A DNA stretch of 64,000 nt, from contig JANBVI010000064.1 in assembly GCA_024239075.1 (NCBI GenBank), positions 124,001 to 188,000 of the forward strand. The letters run 5' to 3'. Numbering within the stretch: the first letter of the stretch is position 1; every line of letters starts with the position of its first letter. A model generated the notes under the pieces. It was not told where the DNA came from and did not search any database. It worked only from the letters and a program-made list of their open reading frames with translations. The DNA is from Fischerella sp. CENA71. Its GTDB lineage: Bacteria > Cyanobacteriota > Cyanobacteriia > Cyanobacteriales > Nostocaceae. Shown here one piece after another: positions 34,519-43,554 of the stretch. The translations under genes and the position numbers were made by a program.

Positions 34519-36768
34519 TCACTCGTTGCCAACTCCAAGGTCAATCCAACGAACGACGAACAGGAAAAATAAACAAGTCAAGAAAATGCTACTTGCAAAC
34601 CAAGGAATCAGGGGACTGGTACTACTCATTCCAAAGATGCGATCGACAAGAGAAACACCAAAAAAACTCATTAGAACCGTTAGAATTAAACTACCCAAAA
34701 AGAATGAAAACAAAATAGGCTGATATATTTTGGTGGCGCTTCTGTAGATGCAGCTAACAGTTGTCAAAGATAGTATGGGAATAATTGCGTAAAGAAGAAC
34801 ATTGAATCCCGCTAGAGTACCTCGAAACTCAGGTGAAAACAACATGCTTTTGGTATGCTCTATGCTGTAGCTTTGAAAGGGTACCCACAACAGGATACCC
34901 AATTCACACATGATGAGATAAGTCAAGTATTTATTCTTGTTAAATACAGAATCTGGTGCAAACAGAATCGTCGCCACAAGTGCCAGAATCTGAACACCGC
35001 AACTAATAATGGCAACAAAATTGAGAGCATAAAACCATCGACTGATTGAAAAGGCTTGAGTATTTTGTCGCCAAGCGTCATAGTCGGTAGCAATCCGCAA
35101 AAGTGCTTGAAATCCAGCAATGTTATCGAGTGTGTGAAGACGTTTGATGACTGGCTCTAACTCTGATTTTTTCAGTGTCAAATTTCCTTCAGTATCGAAA
35201 GCCTGACGAGTATTAAAAATTTCTTGAGGAATTCTAGAGATATCAGCCTTTGAAGTTTTCCATTTTAAGTAGTATTCCGGTAGTTGCTGTGCAGAAATTG
35301 TTGTCATTGCATTGTATTTGAACTCCATTAATAACATGCGATCGCCATTTAGCTCAAATAACAATGCCCCAACCGTGAGAAACACAGTTACGAGTGTCAT
35401 AATTACAAACGGGCGTGTCTTGATGCGAATCATGCAATGCGCTCTGTAAGATGCAAACAGAGATATCCAGAGAAACAGCGAGGGATACACTACAAGATGA
35501 GGGTAGAGCTGTGCATAAAGCGTTAAGGTTTCCCAACCCTGAAACTCGCTGAATATCCCTACGGGTAGACAAACCAACAGAGCGATCGCCACTATGCTCA
35601 GTAACATTTCCCACTGCCAAGATAACCTTCGCTCTGAAAACAAACGATTCCATGTCAGTTCATTAGCCAGAGGATTAGCAACAATTACAGGTAGCCAACT
35701 TTTACCGGGTTCAAATTTCTTGTGTAACTGCTGCCTTGCTATATTCATTGAGGCAAATAAAGAGCGATCTTTGACAAAAGCTGTCAGAAAATGCCTTAAT
35801 AATTCTCTAGCAACAGAGGACTCAACCATCTCACGCATGACAATACAGTAGGGTAGAGATAGCTCAGTTAGCTGGTTTGCCAGTCCTAAACCATCACAAG
35901 AATTAAAGATTGCTAGTTGCAATTTTTTTTGAATAGCGACTTCTAGCAATTCTCTCAATTCGGTAATTTCAATAATTCCTTGTTTACTATCTGCTGCGTT
36001 AATTTGAATGCGTCCAATCCGTCCGTCAGAATCGCTTTCACTATGTCCAGCAAAAAAGAAAATATGCCAACCTTGAGAGTCTTTTAACTTTTCTTCTAAT
36101 TCTTGACGCGTAGGTTGTCTGAGAATGTGAGGTTCTCCACCATGCTGTCTGAGACTTTTGATAAAATTCTCTTCTTCTGCAAAACCAAGCTTTTCGTCAC
36201 CAAATACTACAAGTATGCGTGCAGTTGCTTTCAGTTGTGGTGTTTGCTTTTGAATCAGTCGCTTGAAATTTGTAGCACTGATAGCGACTTCTACACCTTT
36301 GCTAGTATACCCTGCTAAAGTATCCCATTCTTGCCAAGGAAGTCCCCGCAGTTGTCGATCTTCTGTCTGTACAATAATCTGAACTTCATCTTTTTGGGTA
36401 ATTTTCTCCTTAAATTTTTCTAAAACCCGACTGACACGTGGATCGGGTAGTCCATTCTCATCAATCCAGCCATCGCTACCCAACCATTTGTTTAATTCGG
36501 CCTTCAACGAATTTGCCAGTTCTGTGAGATTGATTACCCCTGAAACAAAGTTGTCACGATTTTTGGCAACCTTACGATTACCTTGGAGACCGATATAATA
36601 CTGCCATTGTTTGAACTTATCTTCGAGAGGTTTTGGTAGAGGAGAGAGAAAGGAAACAAGTTCTTCTATTTGCTCTTTGTGATCATAGATAGCAAGGGTG
36701 ACAGGTAAAACTTCAGAACGGTTAAGTTGTACTCGTCCGCCAATTTTAAAGGAGATTTTAAATGCCAT
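34519..36768 (-). CDS. CHAT-domain (caspase-like) protein with membrane C-terminus
   Basis: 749 residues from ATG 36768; an upstream TTG is not needed. An N-terminal ~185-residue region ends in D-R-Q-L-R-G-L-P-W-Q-E-W-D, then comes a CHAT/caspase-like peptidase domain with histidine in F-F-F-A-G-H-S-E-S-D and cysteine in I-F-N-S-C-D-G-L-G-L-A, the two catalytic residues. From about residue 395 there are six or more membrane segments split by a soluble loop. CHAT proteases act in programmed cell death and antiphage systems. The gene sits between a DUF1822 gene and the coupled CPBP protease gene. Confidence 0.85.
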   Translation of the reverse strand: MAFKISFKIGGRVQLNRSEVLPVTLAIYDHKEQIEELVSFLSPLPKPLEDKFKQWQYYIGLQGNRKVAKNRDNFVSGVINLTELANSLKAELNKWLGSDGWIDENGLPDPRVSRVLEKFKEKITQKDEVQIIVQTEDRQLRGLPWQEWDTLAGYTSKGVEVAISATNFKRLIQKQTPQLKATARILVVFGDEKLGFAEEENFIKSLRQHGGEPHILRQPTRQELEEKLKDSQGWHIFFFAGHSESDSDGRIGRIQINAADSKQGIIEITELRELLEVAIQKKLQLAIFNSCDGLGLANQLTELSLPYCIVMREMVESSVARELLRHFLTAFVKDRSLFASMNIARQQLHKKFEPGKSWLPVIVANPLANELTWNRLFSERRLSWQWEMLLSIVAIALLVCLPVGIFSEFQGWETLTLYAQLYPHLVVYPSLFLWISLFASYRAHCMIRIKTRPFVIMTLVTVFLTVGALLFELNGDRMLLMEFKYNAMTTISAQQLPEYYLKWKTSKADISRIPQEIFNTRQAFDTEGNLTLKKSELEPVIKRLHTLDNIAGFQALLRIATDYDAWRQNTQAFSISRWFYALNFVAIISCGVQILALVATILFAPDSVFNKNKYLTYLIMCELGILLWVPFQSYSIEHTKSMLFSPEFRGTLAGFNVLLYAIIPILSLTTVSCIYRSATKIYQPILFSFFLGSLILTVLMSFFGVSLVDRIFGMSSTSPLIPWFASSIFLTCLFFLFVVRWIDLGVGNE

Positions 36769-36813
36769 TACACGAATTGAAAACTCAAAATTCAAAACTC
36801 AAAATTAATAAAT

Positions 36814-37704
36814 TCAGGCAATAAAATATTCTCTAATGAAGGTTTCTCCTAACCGCAATTCCACCCAGAACTCCTCACCTGAAGATAATTCCAGAGGAAT
36901 AGAAATGAGATTAGCCGCCTCATTTACTGTTTCAGTATAAATATCAGATTCGTCGGGTACACTAACCTGCATTCCTTCAGGTAGAAAACCATTTGCACTT
37001 GTTACATTAACTCTGATAAAAATCAATTCGTCGTTGCTCTTGGAAACAGAAAGTTGCATTTCAAATACTTGTCCTGCCAGTTGAAACTTTTTCTTGCAGG
37101 TGGCAGTTTGCAGATCCCGCATAGAAGGTTCCCAGTTTCCCTCATAAACATTATTCAACCAATCTCTTAAGTAAGTAATTTTTTTTTCTGCAAATTCTAG
37201 GGTGAGCATCAAGTAATCTATGAGGTCATCCATAGACTGTAAATCAGCGATCGCCACTTCTGCATCTGTAGTTTCAGGATGAAAAGCAGGTAGAAAACCG
37301 ATCAATGTCGCTGATTTTTCCGAACTAGCGATTTCTATAAATAAATAGCCGATGCGTACACCGAAGCCATCGCTAAAACTTTCAGACGGTAAAATAAAAT
37401 ATTTTTTATCTGTATTAATTACGCAGCATTCCAAATTGCCTAATCCAAACAGTTCTAGCTCGTTTGCTTGATTCCATAAACGATGGGCTGCATTCCACCT
37501 TTCTGGTTTGGTAAGATTTGTCTCAAAACCAAGCATACGAAAATACGCATCGGCAACAAGTACAGCTAGGGTATTGAGATAGATTCTTTGTTTGGCATCT
37601 TGAGTAAAGTACTGCGATGCATAGGCTGTGGCTTGTTGACGAAACGATGCAGTCACTGGAAATGGAATTGCCAGTTGCCGTAAGATGTTCAGTTTATCAC
37701 TCAT
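36814..37704 (-). CDS. DUF1822 protein
   Basis: 296 residues from ATG 37704, which has AGAGG seven bases upstream and overlaps the sigma-factor stop by eight bases (ATGAGTGA). The segments I-Y-L-N-T-L-A-V-L-V-A-D-A-Y, M-L-G-F-E-T-N-L-T and R-W-N-A-A-H-R-L-W are typical of DUF1822, a cyanobacterial family of unknown function often found between a sigma factor and a CHAT gene. The C-terminal part looks beta-rich. A regulator or substrate of the CHAT protease is possible (inference). Confidence 0.85.
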   Translation of the reverse strand: MSDKLNILRQLAIPFPVTASFRQQATAYASQYFTQDAKQRIYLNTLAVLVADAYFRMLGFETNLTKPERWNAAHRLWNQANELELFGLGNLECCVINTDKKYFILPSESFSDGFGVRIGYLFIEIASSEKSATLIGFLPAFHPETTDAEVAIADLQSMDDLIDYLMLTLEFAEKKITYLRDWLNNVYEGNWEPSMRDLQTATCKKKFQLAGQVFEMQLSVSKSNDELIFIRVNVTSANGFLPEGMQVSVPDESDIYTETVNEAANLISIPLELSSGEEFWVELRLGETFIREYFIA

Positions 37705-38368
37705 AGTTATCCTCTCCAAACAGCCTCTGATTGTATTCCAACCACTCTCGCATCAAATGTTCACATTTTCTGCACCAATGGGATGTAACTGCACCACGTT
37801 TTGAGCCAACTTCCGCAGCAATTTCCTGCCATTCTTTGCCGATCACTAGTCGCAAGTGAGCAAGCAATTGACAGTTAGCTTTTGGATTATTTTCGATATG
37901 GCAAGTGTTAAGAAGATTATCAGGATCATCTTTAATCCATTGGACAAATGATTCCCAAGTCTTCAGCAGCAAACTAGCATCTATATTAGAAGCAACTTCA
38001 TCTAAGGGATCAACTTCAACCTCATCACTTTGCCATACAGGCTGCTGGTGAGAGCGATGGCGTTTGGCTACGCGAATTTCATCCCTGTACTGATTGCGAA
38101 GACAGGTGTTAAACCAAGTTAAGAATGAAGCTCGATTTGAATCGTATTGATCACAGAGTGTTTTGGTTAACTTGAACATGGTTTTGTATAGAGCTTCTTC
38201 ATAGAGAGCATCTTCATAAATATCCCCTGCTGCTGGTTTCCAAAGACGTCCCGATTTCTGGACAACTCGGAGCAGATGATTTAGGGCTTTACGATGCTGT
38301 GGGCTAGCTGCTGAATAGTTGCAAGCCTCTTGGATGAGTGATTGCAGCTGGAAATTTAGGTCGTCCAT
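37697..38368 (-). CDS. Sigma-70-family (ECF-like) RNA polymerase sigma factor
   Basis: 223 residues. A region-2-like segment (A-L-Y-K-T-M-F-K-L-T-K, F-L-T-W-F-N-T-C-L-R-N-Q-Y-R-D-E-I-R) and a C-terminal helix-turn-helix region 4 (E-W-Q-E-I-A-A-E-V-G-S-K-R-G-A-V-T-S-H-W). It heads the four-gene run sigma, DUF1822, CHAT, CPBP and may transcribe it. The extra length compared with minimal ECF factors matches the DUF1822-linked group. Confidence 0.8.
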   Translation of the reverse strand: MDDLNFQLQSLIQEACNYSAASPQHRKALNHLLRVVQKSGRLWKPAAGDIYEDALYEEALYKTMFKLTKTLCDQYDSNRASFLTWFNTCLRNQYRDEIRVAKRHRSHQQPVWQSDEVEVDPLDEVASNIDASLLLKTWESFVQWIKDDPDNLLNTCHIENNPKANCQLLAHLRLVIGKEWQEIAAEVGSKRGAVTSHWCRKCEHLMREWLEYNQRLFGEDNYE

Positions 38369-38489
38369 TGACTTATGACATTGTTATGGCAGTGTCATCA
38401 AGCATACGATAACCTCCACTATCATCTATACGAATAATGATGAGATCATGCTGCAAAAAATAAATTTTCAGTAAAGCATACGAGATTTT

Positions 38490-38570
38490 CATGTCTTAGT
38501 GTCTTAGTGGTTAAAATATTGACTTTTAAACCACCAATGCGCTTAGACACGAAGGTGAAAAATCCAAAAT
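38490..38570. repeat. Dispersed repeat with 'gtcttagtg' / 'cttagacacgaaggtg' arms
   Basis: Arms tcttagtgtcttagtgg and caatgcgcttagacacgaa flank an AT-rich centre. The same family appears at 47010-47110 in inverted form. The rest of the 38369-38709 gap shows no gene. Confidence 0.7.
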
Positions 38571-38709
38571 TAAGGAAATTTGTTGAGGATTTTTACTCAC
38601 CTTGAAAGGGCTATTCGATAAAAACAAAAAATTTTTAGTATTAACTAATACTTAAGATATAGAATAATCAAATAAACAATACGTAAACAAATCACAGGAA
38701 AAATTTATT

Positions 38710-39771
38710 TTGTTAAACAAGGTTTTACTCACATTTACCGATAGCTTTAAAGAACACCGAGAAGACCTATCAGCAGTAATGTTAACACCTGATAAGCATT
38801 TATGGCTTGGCTCTGATGAGACTTCAACTATTGAACGTTTGTCTTTTATTGATACTAAGAATTTTGGTAAGCACAAACAGTTTCGTGTAGCAGAATATAT
38901 TGATTTACCTGCACCTGAAGACGAAGAAATTGATATTGAGGGTATTGAGTATAGTGACAGTTATCTGTGGATTATTGGTTCCCATAGCTGGAAACGCAAA
39001 AAAGCCAAACCAGATAAATCAGATATTAAAAATATTGAGAGACTAGCTAAAATTGAATCGGAACCAAATCGATATATTTTAGCGCGTATTCCTTTGGTTG
39101 ACGGAGAATTATGTAAATCTTGTCCTCATCCAAAAAATTCAAAGGCGCAGTTAACTGCTGCTAAGTTGCAATTAACTGAGTCTGAAAATGTGTTGATGGA
39201 AGTTTTGCAAGATGATCCTCATCTCGGTTTTTTTGTCACTGCTAAAATTCCTGGTAAAGAAAATGGCTTTGATATAGAAGGTATCGCAGTTTATCAAAAT
39301 CGAATTTTTCTGGGTTTGCGCGGCCCGGTATTGCGAGGTTGGGCTGTAATCTTGGAAATAGAGGTAGAACTTTCTCAAGTCGGCGAATTAACTCTCAAAC
39401 CAATAACAGCAAAAAGTGAACGCTACAAAAAGCATTTTGTATTTTTAAATGGTTTGGGAATTAGAGACTTACATTTGGCTAACGAAGATTTACTGATTTT
39501 AGCAGGGCCGACGATGGATTTAGATGGCCCGGTGCAAATTTATCGTTTGCAGGCTGGTGTTAATTTGCCAGATGATACCCTACACTACCCTGAATATGTA
39601 CAAGATATTCCCTTTGGTAAGCAAGATGATCATGCAGAAGGAATTACTTTGTTTGAAGATATAACTGGAACACCTTCGCTACTGGTAGTTTACGATTCCC
39701 CAGCCAAAAATAGACTAGTGGGTGATGGTGGTGTGATCGCAGATGTGTTTGAGTTAACCATCAACCACTAA
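38710..39771 (+). CDS. DUF3616 beta-propeller-like protein
   Basis: 353 residues. The I-D-I-E-G-I-E-Y and later F-D-I-E-G-I-A-V-Y segments, F-L-G-L-R-G-P-V and D-H-A-E-G-I-T-L-F are the repeated D/E-G landmarks of DUF3616, a predicted phytase/strictosidine-synthase-like propeller. The start is a TTG about 12 bases after an AGGA; no in-frame ATG is better. No signal peptide. It ends at the base before the stop of the convergent ferredoxin gene. Confidence 0.75.
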   Translation: MLNKVLLTFTDSFKEHREDLSAVMLTPDKHLWLGSDETSTIERLSFIDTKNFGKHKQFRVAEYIDLPAPEDEEIDIEGIEYSDSYLWIIGSHSWKRKKAKPDKSDIKNIERLAKIESEPNRYILARIPLVDGELCKSCPHPKNSKAQLTAAKLQLTESENVLMEVLQDDPHLGFFVTAKIPGKENGFDIEGIAVYQNRIFLGLRGPVLRGWAVILEIEVELSQVGELTLKPITAKSERYKKHFVFLNGLGIRDLHLANEDLLILAGPTMDLDGPVQIYRLQAGVNLPDDTLHYPEYVQDIPFGKQDDHAEGITLFEDITGTPSLLVVYDSPAKNRLVGDGGVIADVFELTINH

Positions 39772-40176
39772 CTAAATATTTGTGGAAATTGCTTGCACTG
39801 GACAGGTAGGTATACACTGTTCACAGACGATACAGCGCGATCGCGTAAATGTCAGTTTACTGGTTTGCGGGTTCAGGGTTAAGGCTTCGGTAGGACAAAC
39901 TCCTGTACATAAACCACAGTGAACACACACTTCTTCGTCTATGACTATTTCTCCCAAGGTGTGAGATACATTGATGTTTTGCGATCGCATCCACTCGATA
40001 GCAGCATCTAATTGATCTATATCCCCAGAAAGTTCTACTACCAATTTGCCAATTTGATTTGGTGCTACTTGAGCGCGGATAATATTTGCAGCCACATTAA
40101 ATTCTTTTGCTAGTCGGTAAGTAACTGGCATTTGAATGGCACGTTTAGGAAAAGTCAGGGTAACTCGTTTTTTCAC
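39772..40176 (-). CDS. NIL-domain 4Fe-4S ferredoxin
   Basis: 134 residues. The N-terminal ~75 residues are a NIL (ligand-binding, ACT-like) domain. The C-terminal half has two C-x2-C-x2-C-x3-C-P clusters (C-V-H-C-G-L-C-T-G-V-C-P and C-I-V-C-E-Q-C-I-P-T-C-P), so two 4Fe-4S centres. GTG start. This fusion is widespread in cyanobacteria; electron transfer linked to sulfur-amino-acid metabolism has been suggested but is not proven. Confidence 0.88.
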   Translation of the reverse strand: MKKRVTLTFPKRAIQMPVTYRLAKEFNVAANIIRAQVAPNQIGKLVVELSGDIDQLDAAIEWMRSQNINVSHTLGEIVIDEEVCVHCGLCTGVCPTEALTLNPQTSKLTFTRSRCIVCEQCIPTCPVQAISTNI

Positions 40177-40296
40177 AGTTATGGATATGGAGATTGAGGA
40201 TTGGGAAATAATTTTGAATTCCGAATTGAACTTTGTCTTTTAAAATAAAACGGTAAACTAAAAATAACACTACTTAATAAGTTTTAATAATCTGTT

Positions 40297-40887
40297 ATGA
40301 GTATAAATACTTCTGGAAAATCTCCAGATAAGTCAGAATTAAAAAGCGGAACGCGGATCAGAAATTTTTTAGTCGCAATAGTGGCGATCGCTCTGAGTGT
40401 GACATTGGTTTTGGGGTTGAAATCCCAAACTAACACAGTTTCTCTGACTCAGTTGGGAGAAGAATCTACTCCTTTAGAAGTTGCTTTGACAAACGGTAAA
40501 CCATCGCTAGTGGAATTTTATGCTGACTGGTGTGCTGTATGCCAGAAAATGGCACCAGCGATCGCCACATTGGAAAAGCAGTATACAGAAAAAGTGAATT
40601 TTGTGATGCTGAATGTGGATAATAGCAAGTGGCTACCAGAGATGTTAAAGTATCGCGTTGATGGTATTCCCCACTTTGTGTATTTAAGTGAAAATGGAGA
40701 ACCAGTTGCACAAGCGATTGGAGATCAACCCCGCACTATTATGGCAAGTAATTTAGAAGCCTTGGTAGTTGGTTCACCTCTGCCGTATGCTCAAGCTAGT
40801 GGACAAGTTTCCAAAGTTGTGAAATCAATACCATCATCAGGTAGTCAAGATGATCCTCGTAGTCATGGTAGTCAAGTGGTGAATTAG
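40297..40887 (+). CDS. txlA-like: Membrane-anchored thioredoxin-like protein (TxlA/HCF164 type)
   Basis: 196 residues. One N-terminal membrane helix (V-A-I-V-A-I-A-L-S-V-T-L-V-L-G-L), then a thioredoxin domain with the redox site W-C-A-V-C-Q and a cis-Pro in D-G-I-P-H-F. The layout matches cyanobacterial TxlA and plant HCF164, which face the thylakoid lumen or periplasm and feed reductant to cytochrome maturation. The C-terminus is a Ser-rich tail. The ArsR-family gene follows on the same strand. Confidence 0.85.
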   Translation: MSINTSGKSPDKSELKSGTRIRNFLVAIVAIALSVTLVLGLKSQTNTVSLTQLGEESTPLEVALTNGKPSLVEFYADWCAVCQKMAPAIATLEKQYTEKVNFVMLNVDNSKWLPEMLKYRVDGIPHFVYLSENGEPVAQAIGDQPRTIMASNLEALVVGSPLPYAQASGQVSKVVKSIPSSGSQDDPRSHGSQVVN

Positions 40888-40933
40888 AAATTGGTCAAGT
40901 GTCTATTCACTTATGAGTGTTAACTAAAAATGA

Positions 40934-40955
40934 TATATCGAAAAAAATCGATATA
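40934..40955. promoter_or_regulatory. ArsR-family operator candidate 1 (upstream of arsR-like gene)
   Basis: Inverted repeat ATATCGA-N6-TCGATAT (extendable by one base on each side) lying ten bases before the arsR-like ATG. The same 7-6-7 layout recurs at 41312-41331, before the next gene. Binding here would block the gene's own promoter or ribosome site. Confidence 0.75.
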
Positions 40956-40964
40956 ATTTGGAAT

Positions 40965-41270
40965 ATGGATAGCAAAGATACTGATATTTTTAAAGTCCTA
41001 TCTAATGAGACGAGATTACAGATTCTACACTGGTTAAAGGAACCGGAGGTAAATTTTCCCTGTCAGGATGTAGATCCTCGTACCGTTGGAGTCTGCGTAG
41101 GTAGTATACAGAAGAAAACTGGTTTGGCTCAGTCTACAATATCTCATTACTTGTCCATGCTCGAAGATACGGGATTAGTTGTCTCAACCAGGGTAGGACA
41201 GTGTACTTACTACCGTCGCAATGAAGAAGCTTTTTCTGTGTTTGTGACTCATGTTGCAACTGATATATAA
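40965..41270 (+). CDS. ArsR-family winged-helix repressor
   Basis: 101 residues from the ATG at 40965; the longer frame would run back through the operator. The winged helix is clear: V-L-S-N-E-T-R-L-Q-I-L-H-W-L, recognition helix L-A-Q-S-T-I-S-H-Y-L-S-M-L, wing V-S-T-R-V-G-Q-C-T-Y-Y. Cysteines at N-F-P-C, V-G-V-C and G-Q-C could sense metal or redox state. It is flanked by two identical-format inverted repeats, so self-control and control of the downstream membrane protein are likely (inference). Confidence 0.85.
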   Translation: MDSKDTDIFKVLSNETRLQILHWLKEPEVNFPCQDVDPRTVGVCVGSIQKKTGLAQSTISHYLSMLEDTGLVVSTRVGQCTYYRRNEEAFSVFVTHVATDI

Positions 41271-41311
41271 ATAAAAAGCTATAATTACTTTTAACTTGTT
41301 TTTAGTTTCTT

Positions 41312-41331
41312 ATATCGAGATTGTTCGATAT
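41312..41331. promoter_or_regulatory. ArsR-family operator candidate 2 (upstream of small membrane gene)
   Basis: ATATCGA-N6-TCGATAT, identical half-sites and spacing to the site at 40934, with an unrelated 6-base spacer. It lies 70 bp before the ATG at 41402. Confidence 0.75.
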
Positions 41332-41401
41332 TTCTAAGACTCAAAATACTGCTATTGTGTAAGTGCGATGGATAGCCAACGCTCTATTGAAGGAGATAAG
41401 T

Positions 41402-41617
41402 ATGCTGGCAAGCTATTTGTTCTTATTAATAATTGGTATAAGTGCTATTGTTCTGGGAGTAAAAATACGCGAGGAAGTCTATCGCATTGCAGTAGTGTTT
41501 AGTGGAGGAATGCTTTTTACGATGGGGTTAATATTGGCTCCTTCACTAGTACAAATTGTCTTTGTCTTGCTGTTGCTGGGACTGATGCAATTATATATTC
41601 CTCAACCAAAATTTTAG
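41402..41617 (+). CDS. Small hydrophobic membrane protein, probable ArsR target
   Basis: 71 residues from an ATG with an AAGGAG site. Two or three membrane helices (Y-L-F-L-L-I-I-G-I-S-A-I-V-L-G, then V-V-F-S-G-G-M-L-F-T-M-G, then I-V-F-V-L-L-L-L-G-L) around a short charged loop K-I-R-E-E. No family recognised. The operator upstream suggests control by the adjacent ArsR-like repressor, which is what marks it as more than a chance ORF. Confidence 0.7.
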   Translation: MLASYLFLLIIGISAIVLGVKIREEVYRIAVVFSGGMLFTMGLILAPSLVQIVFVLLLLGLMQLYIPQPKF

Positions 41618-41744
41618 ATAGATATATAAATTAACGTGAACAAAATATAATTTTGGTTTAAGTTGTTAGTTCTTAGTTGGGGCGCAAGGAGTTACGTTAG
41701 GGTTAGAGTACTGTCATTTAAACAAGTACTGAAAATCTGAATCA

Positions 41745-43334
41745 TCATTTCCCATACCATAAACGCTGTAATAACTTAAAGATTCTCACTATTGTTTCTT
41801 CTAGCCACAACATAATGCGATCTAACCATGCCAGAATTTGTTCTAATGGATGTTTATCATAACCAATGATTTTGGCTTTTGTTTCGATCCAGTCTGGTTT
41901 TGCTTCTACTTCTGTAGTTTGCTGGCGTTGCTGCTGAGAAATAGCAAATCTTGTTTGTGCTGCAACAGATATTTTTTGAGATGTTGTTTGTGTTTGAGTA
42001 GAAGTGAGATTAGTGACTTGACTGTGCTTTTGCACTAGTCTTCCTTTGGATTGTAATGTTAAACTTTGCAGGCGATAAATCAAGCTTTGCAAAGAATACC
42101 TTACTGTTTGAGTGGTAGGAAGGACTGAGTTAGAAATTGGAGAACTGCTAACTAGATGATTTGCTTGATTTGAATGATCACGAGATTTACTTATAACTTG
42201 AATATCACCAAAAACATCACTTTCACTCAGCCACAAATCTACTAATTCATTACTTTGCATTTTAGAGGTTTTCAGTAACTTGTGTGATTTATCAAGTTGT
42301 TTTTTGAGATGATTGATTCGTAAACCTGGTGAAATTTGATGATTTGATTTAGCCTGATCTAATTTTTGACTCTGGCGTTCTCCAAAAAAGAAGTTTATTG
42401 CTGCCCAAATCAAATTTTGGATTTTTGATGCTGGATTTTGAGAATTATCAATAGTGGCTGTTGTTTGTTGACTAGCCGCTATTTGCTCTTTTCCATAAAT
42501 AAATATTTGCAACTGAGTTTGCAAGATTTGGATGAGTTCACGGCTAGTATGAGAAATTGGGTCTAAAGCATTTGACTCTAACTTAGCAATAGTTGCATCT
42601 AATAAAGCTAGCGATCGCTTGGCATTTAGTAAAGATAATTCTCCTGTATTTTGGTCTGTATTCCCAGATGGTAGTACTGGTGTTGGGTTTTCCTGATGAC
42701 TACCAGTTAACTTTGTCAGTAAGCGATTGATTTCAGCAATTACGTTTGTTGTTTCTTCTTTAGCTTGAGTTAAGCGCCATTGACGCCAATAATTAGCAAT
42801 TTCTGTAATAATTCGCTCTTCTAGCTTTTGTTGTTGCTGAGGCGTTAATATATTTAAAATTTCATTTTCTAATGTAACAAGTACCAGTTGGCGATCGCAC
42901 AACTGCGAGGCGATTCCCTGGATATTGAGATCAGAAGATGCGGGGAATGGGAGAGGTGGGGACGCGGAGACTGTATCAAGAGTATTCCCCGTTTCTGTGT
43001 TTCTCTCCTTCAGTTGCAGACTCTCGACAACTTTTAGCACCTGCTGAATGGGAATATCGGCTGCTGGCGGTGTTTCTGGCTGGAAATCGGTATAATTTGC
43101 TTGTAATTGTGGATTCTGTGTTTGCTGTGCAGTGGCGTGTAGTTGTTTCCCAGCTGACTCTCGCGCTTTTTGAAATAGTGTAAATACGGAGTAAGCCAGT
43201 GCTTCTAAAGACCAATTGGCAGCAACCTGTAGATGACGAAAGGTGCGCCCTACTCCTTCACTCCAACGTCGAGATTGTTTGTGAACGAAGTTAAAAAGTC
43301 TGCTTTGATAGCGTTCTGAGGAAGCAGAAGACAT
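41745..43334 (-). CDS. Hypothetical cyanobacterial coiled-coil protein
   Basis: 529 residues, mostly helical and Gln-rich, no signal peptide. The N-terminus (S-R-L-F-N-F-V-H-K-Q-S-R-R-W) and the C-terminal hydrophobic/aromatic helix (I-L-A-W-L-D-R-I-M-L-W-L-E-E-T-I) could be membrane-binding amphipathic helices. Residues about 110-135 come from an inserted dispersed repeat (E-R-N-T-E-T-G-N-T-L-D-T-V, then S-P-P-L-P-F-P). I do not recognise a family. Confidence 0.65.
   Translation of the reverse strand: MSSASSERYQSRLFNFVHKQSRRWSEGVGRTFRHLQVAANWSLEALAYSVFTLFQKARESAGKQLHATAQQTQNPQLQANYTDFQPETPPAADIPIQQVLKVVESLQLKERNTETGNTLDTVSASPPLPFPASSDLNIQGIASQLCDRQLVLVTLENEILNILTPQQQQKLEERIITEIANYWRQWRLTQAKEETTNVIAEINRLLTKLTGSHQENPTPVLPSGNTDQNTGELSLLNAKRSLALLDATIAKLESNALDPISHTSRELIQILQTQLQIFIYGKEQIAASQQTTATIDNSQNPASKIQNLIWAAINFFFGERQSQKLDQAKSNHQISPGLRINHLKKQLDKSHKLLKTSKMQSNELVDLWLSESDVFGDIQVISKSRDHSNQANHLVSSSPISNSVLPTTQTVRYSLQSLIYRLQSLTLQSKGRLVQKHSQVTNLTSTQTQTTSQKISVAAQTRFAISQQQRQQTTEVEAKPDWIETKAKIIGYDKHPLEQILAWLDRIMLWLEETIVRIFKLLQRLWYGK
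42925..43015. repeat. Interspersed repeat inserted in frame in the 529-residue protein
   Basis: On the coding strand it reads ggagagaaacacagaaacgg, an AT-rich centre with gatacagtctc, and cgcgtccccacctctccc. Same layout as 14225-14340 and 46255-46395, read without a stop or frameshift. Confidence 0.7.
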
Positions 43335-43554
43335 AGTAGTGAATTTAGTTGTTAGTTGTTAGATAGTGGGTAGAGACGCAATTATACTCTTACGAGAAGC
43401 CGCTCTTACGAACGTCTGCGCGTCTGTACAATTAGTAATTGAACAATACATCTTTAATAGTACAGAGCAAGCAGATTTATCTGTGGAGCCAATCCAAAAT
43501 CTATAGACGCACGAAGTGCGGCTTCTCAAAGAGTAATCCAAAATCTAAAATCGA
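43335..43554. repeat. Intergenic palindromic repeat cluster
   Basis: Contains gtagagacgcaatt, gagaagccgctctt and gacgcacgaagtgcggcttc, the last with arms GCACGAAGTGC. These are fragments of dispersed cyanobacterial repeats between two divergent genes. No coding sequence seen. Confidence 0.6.
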
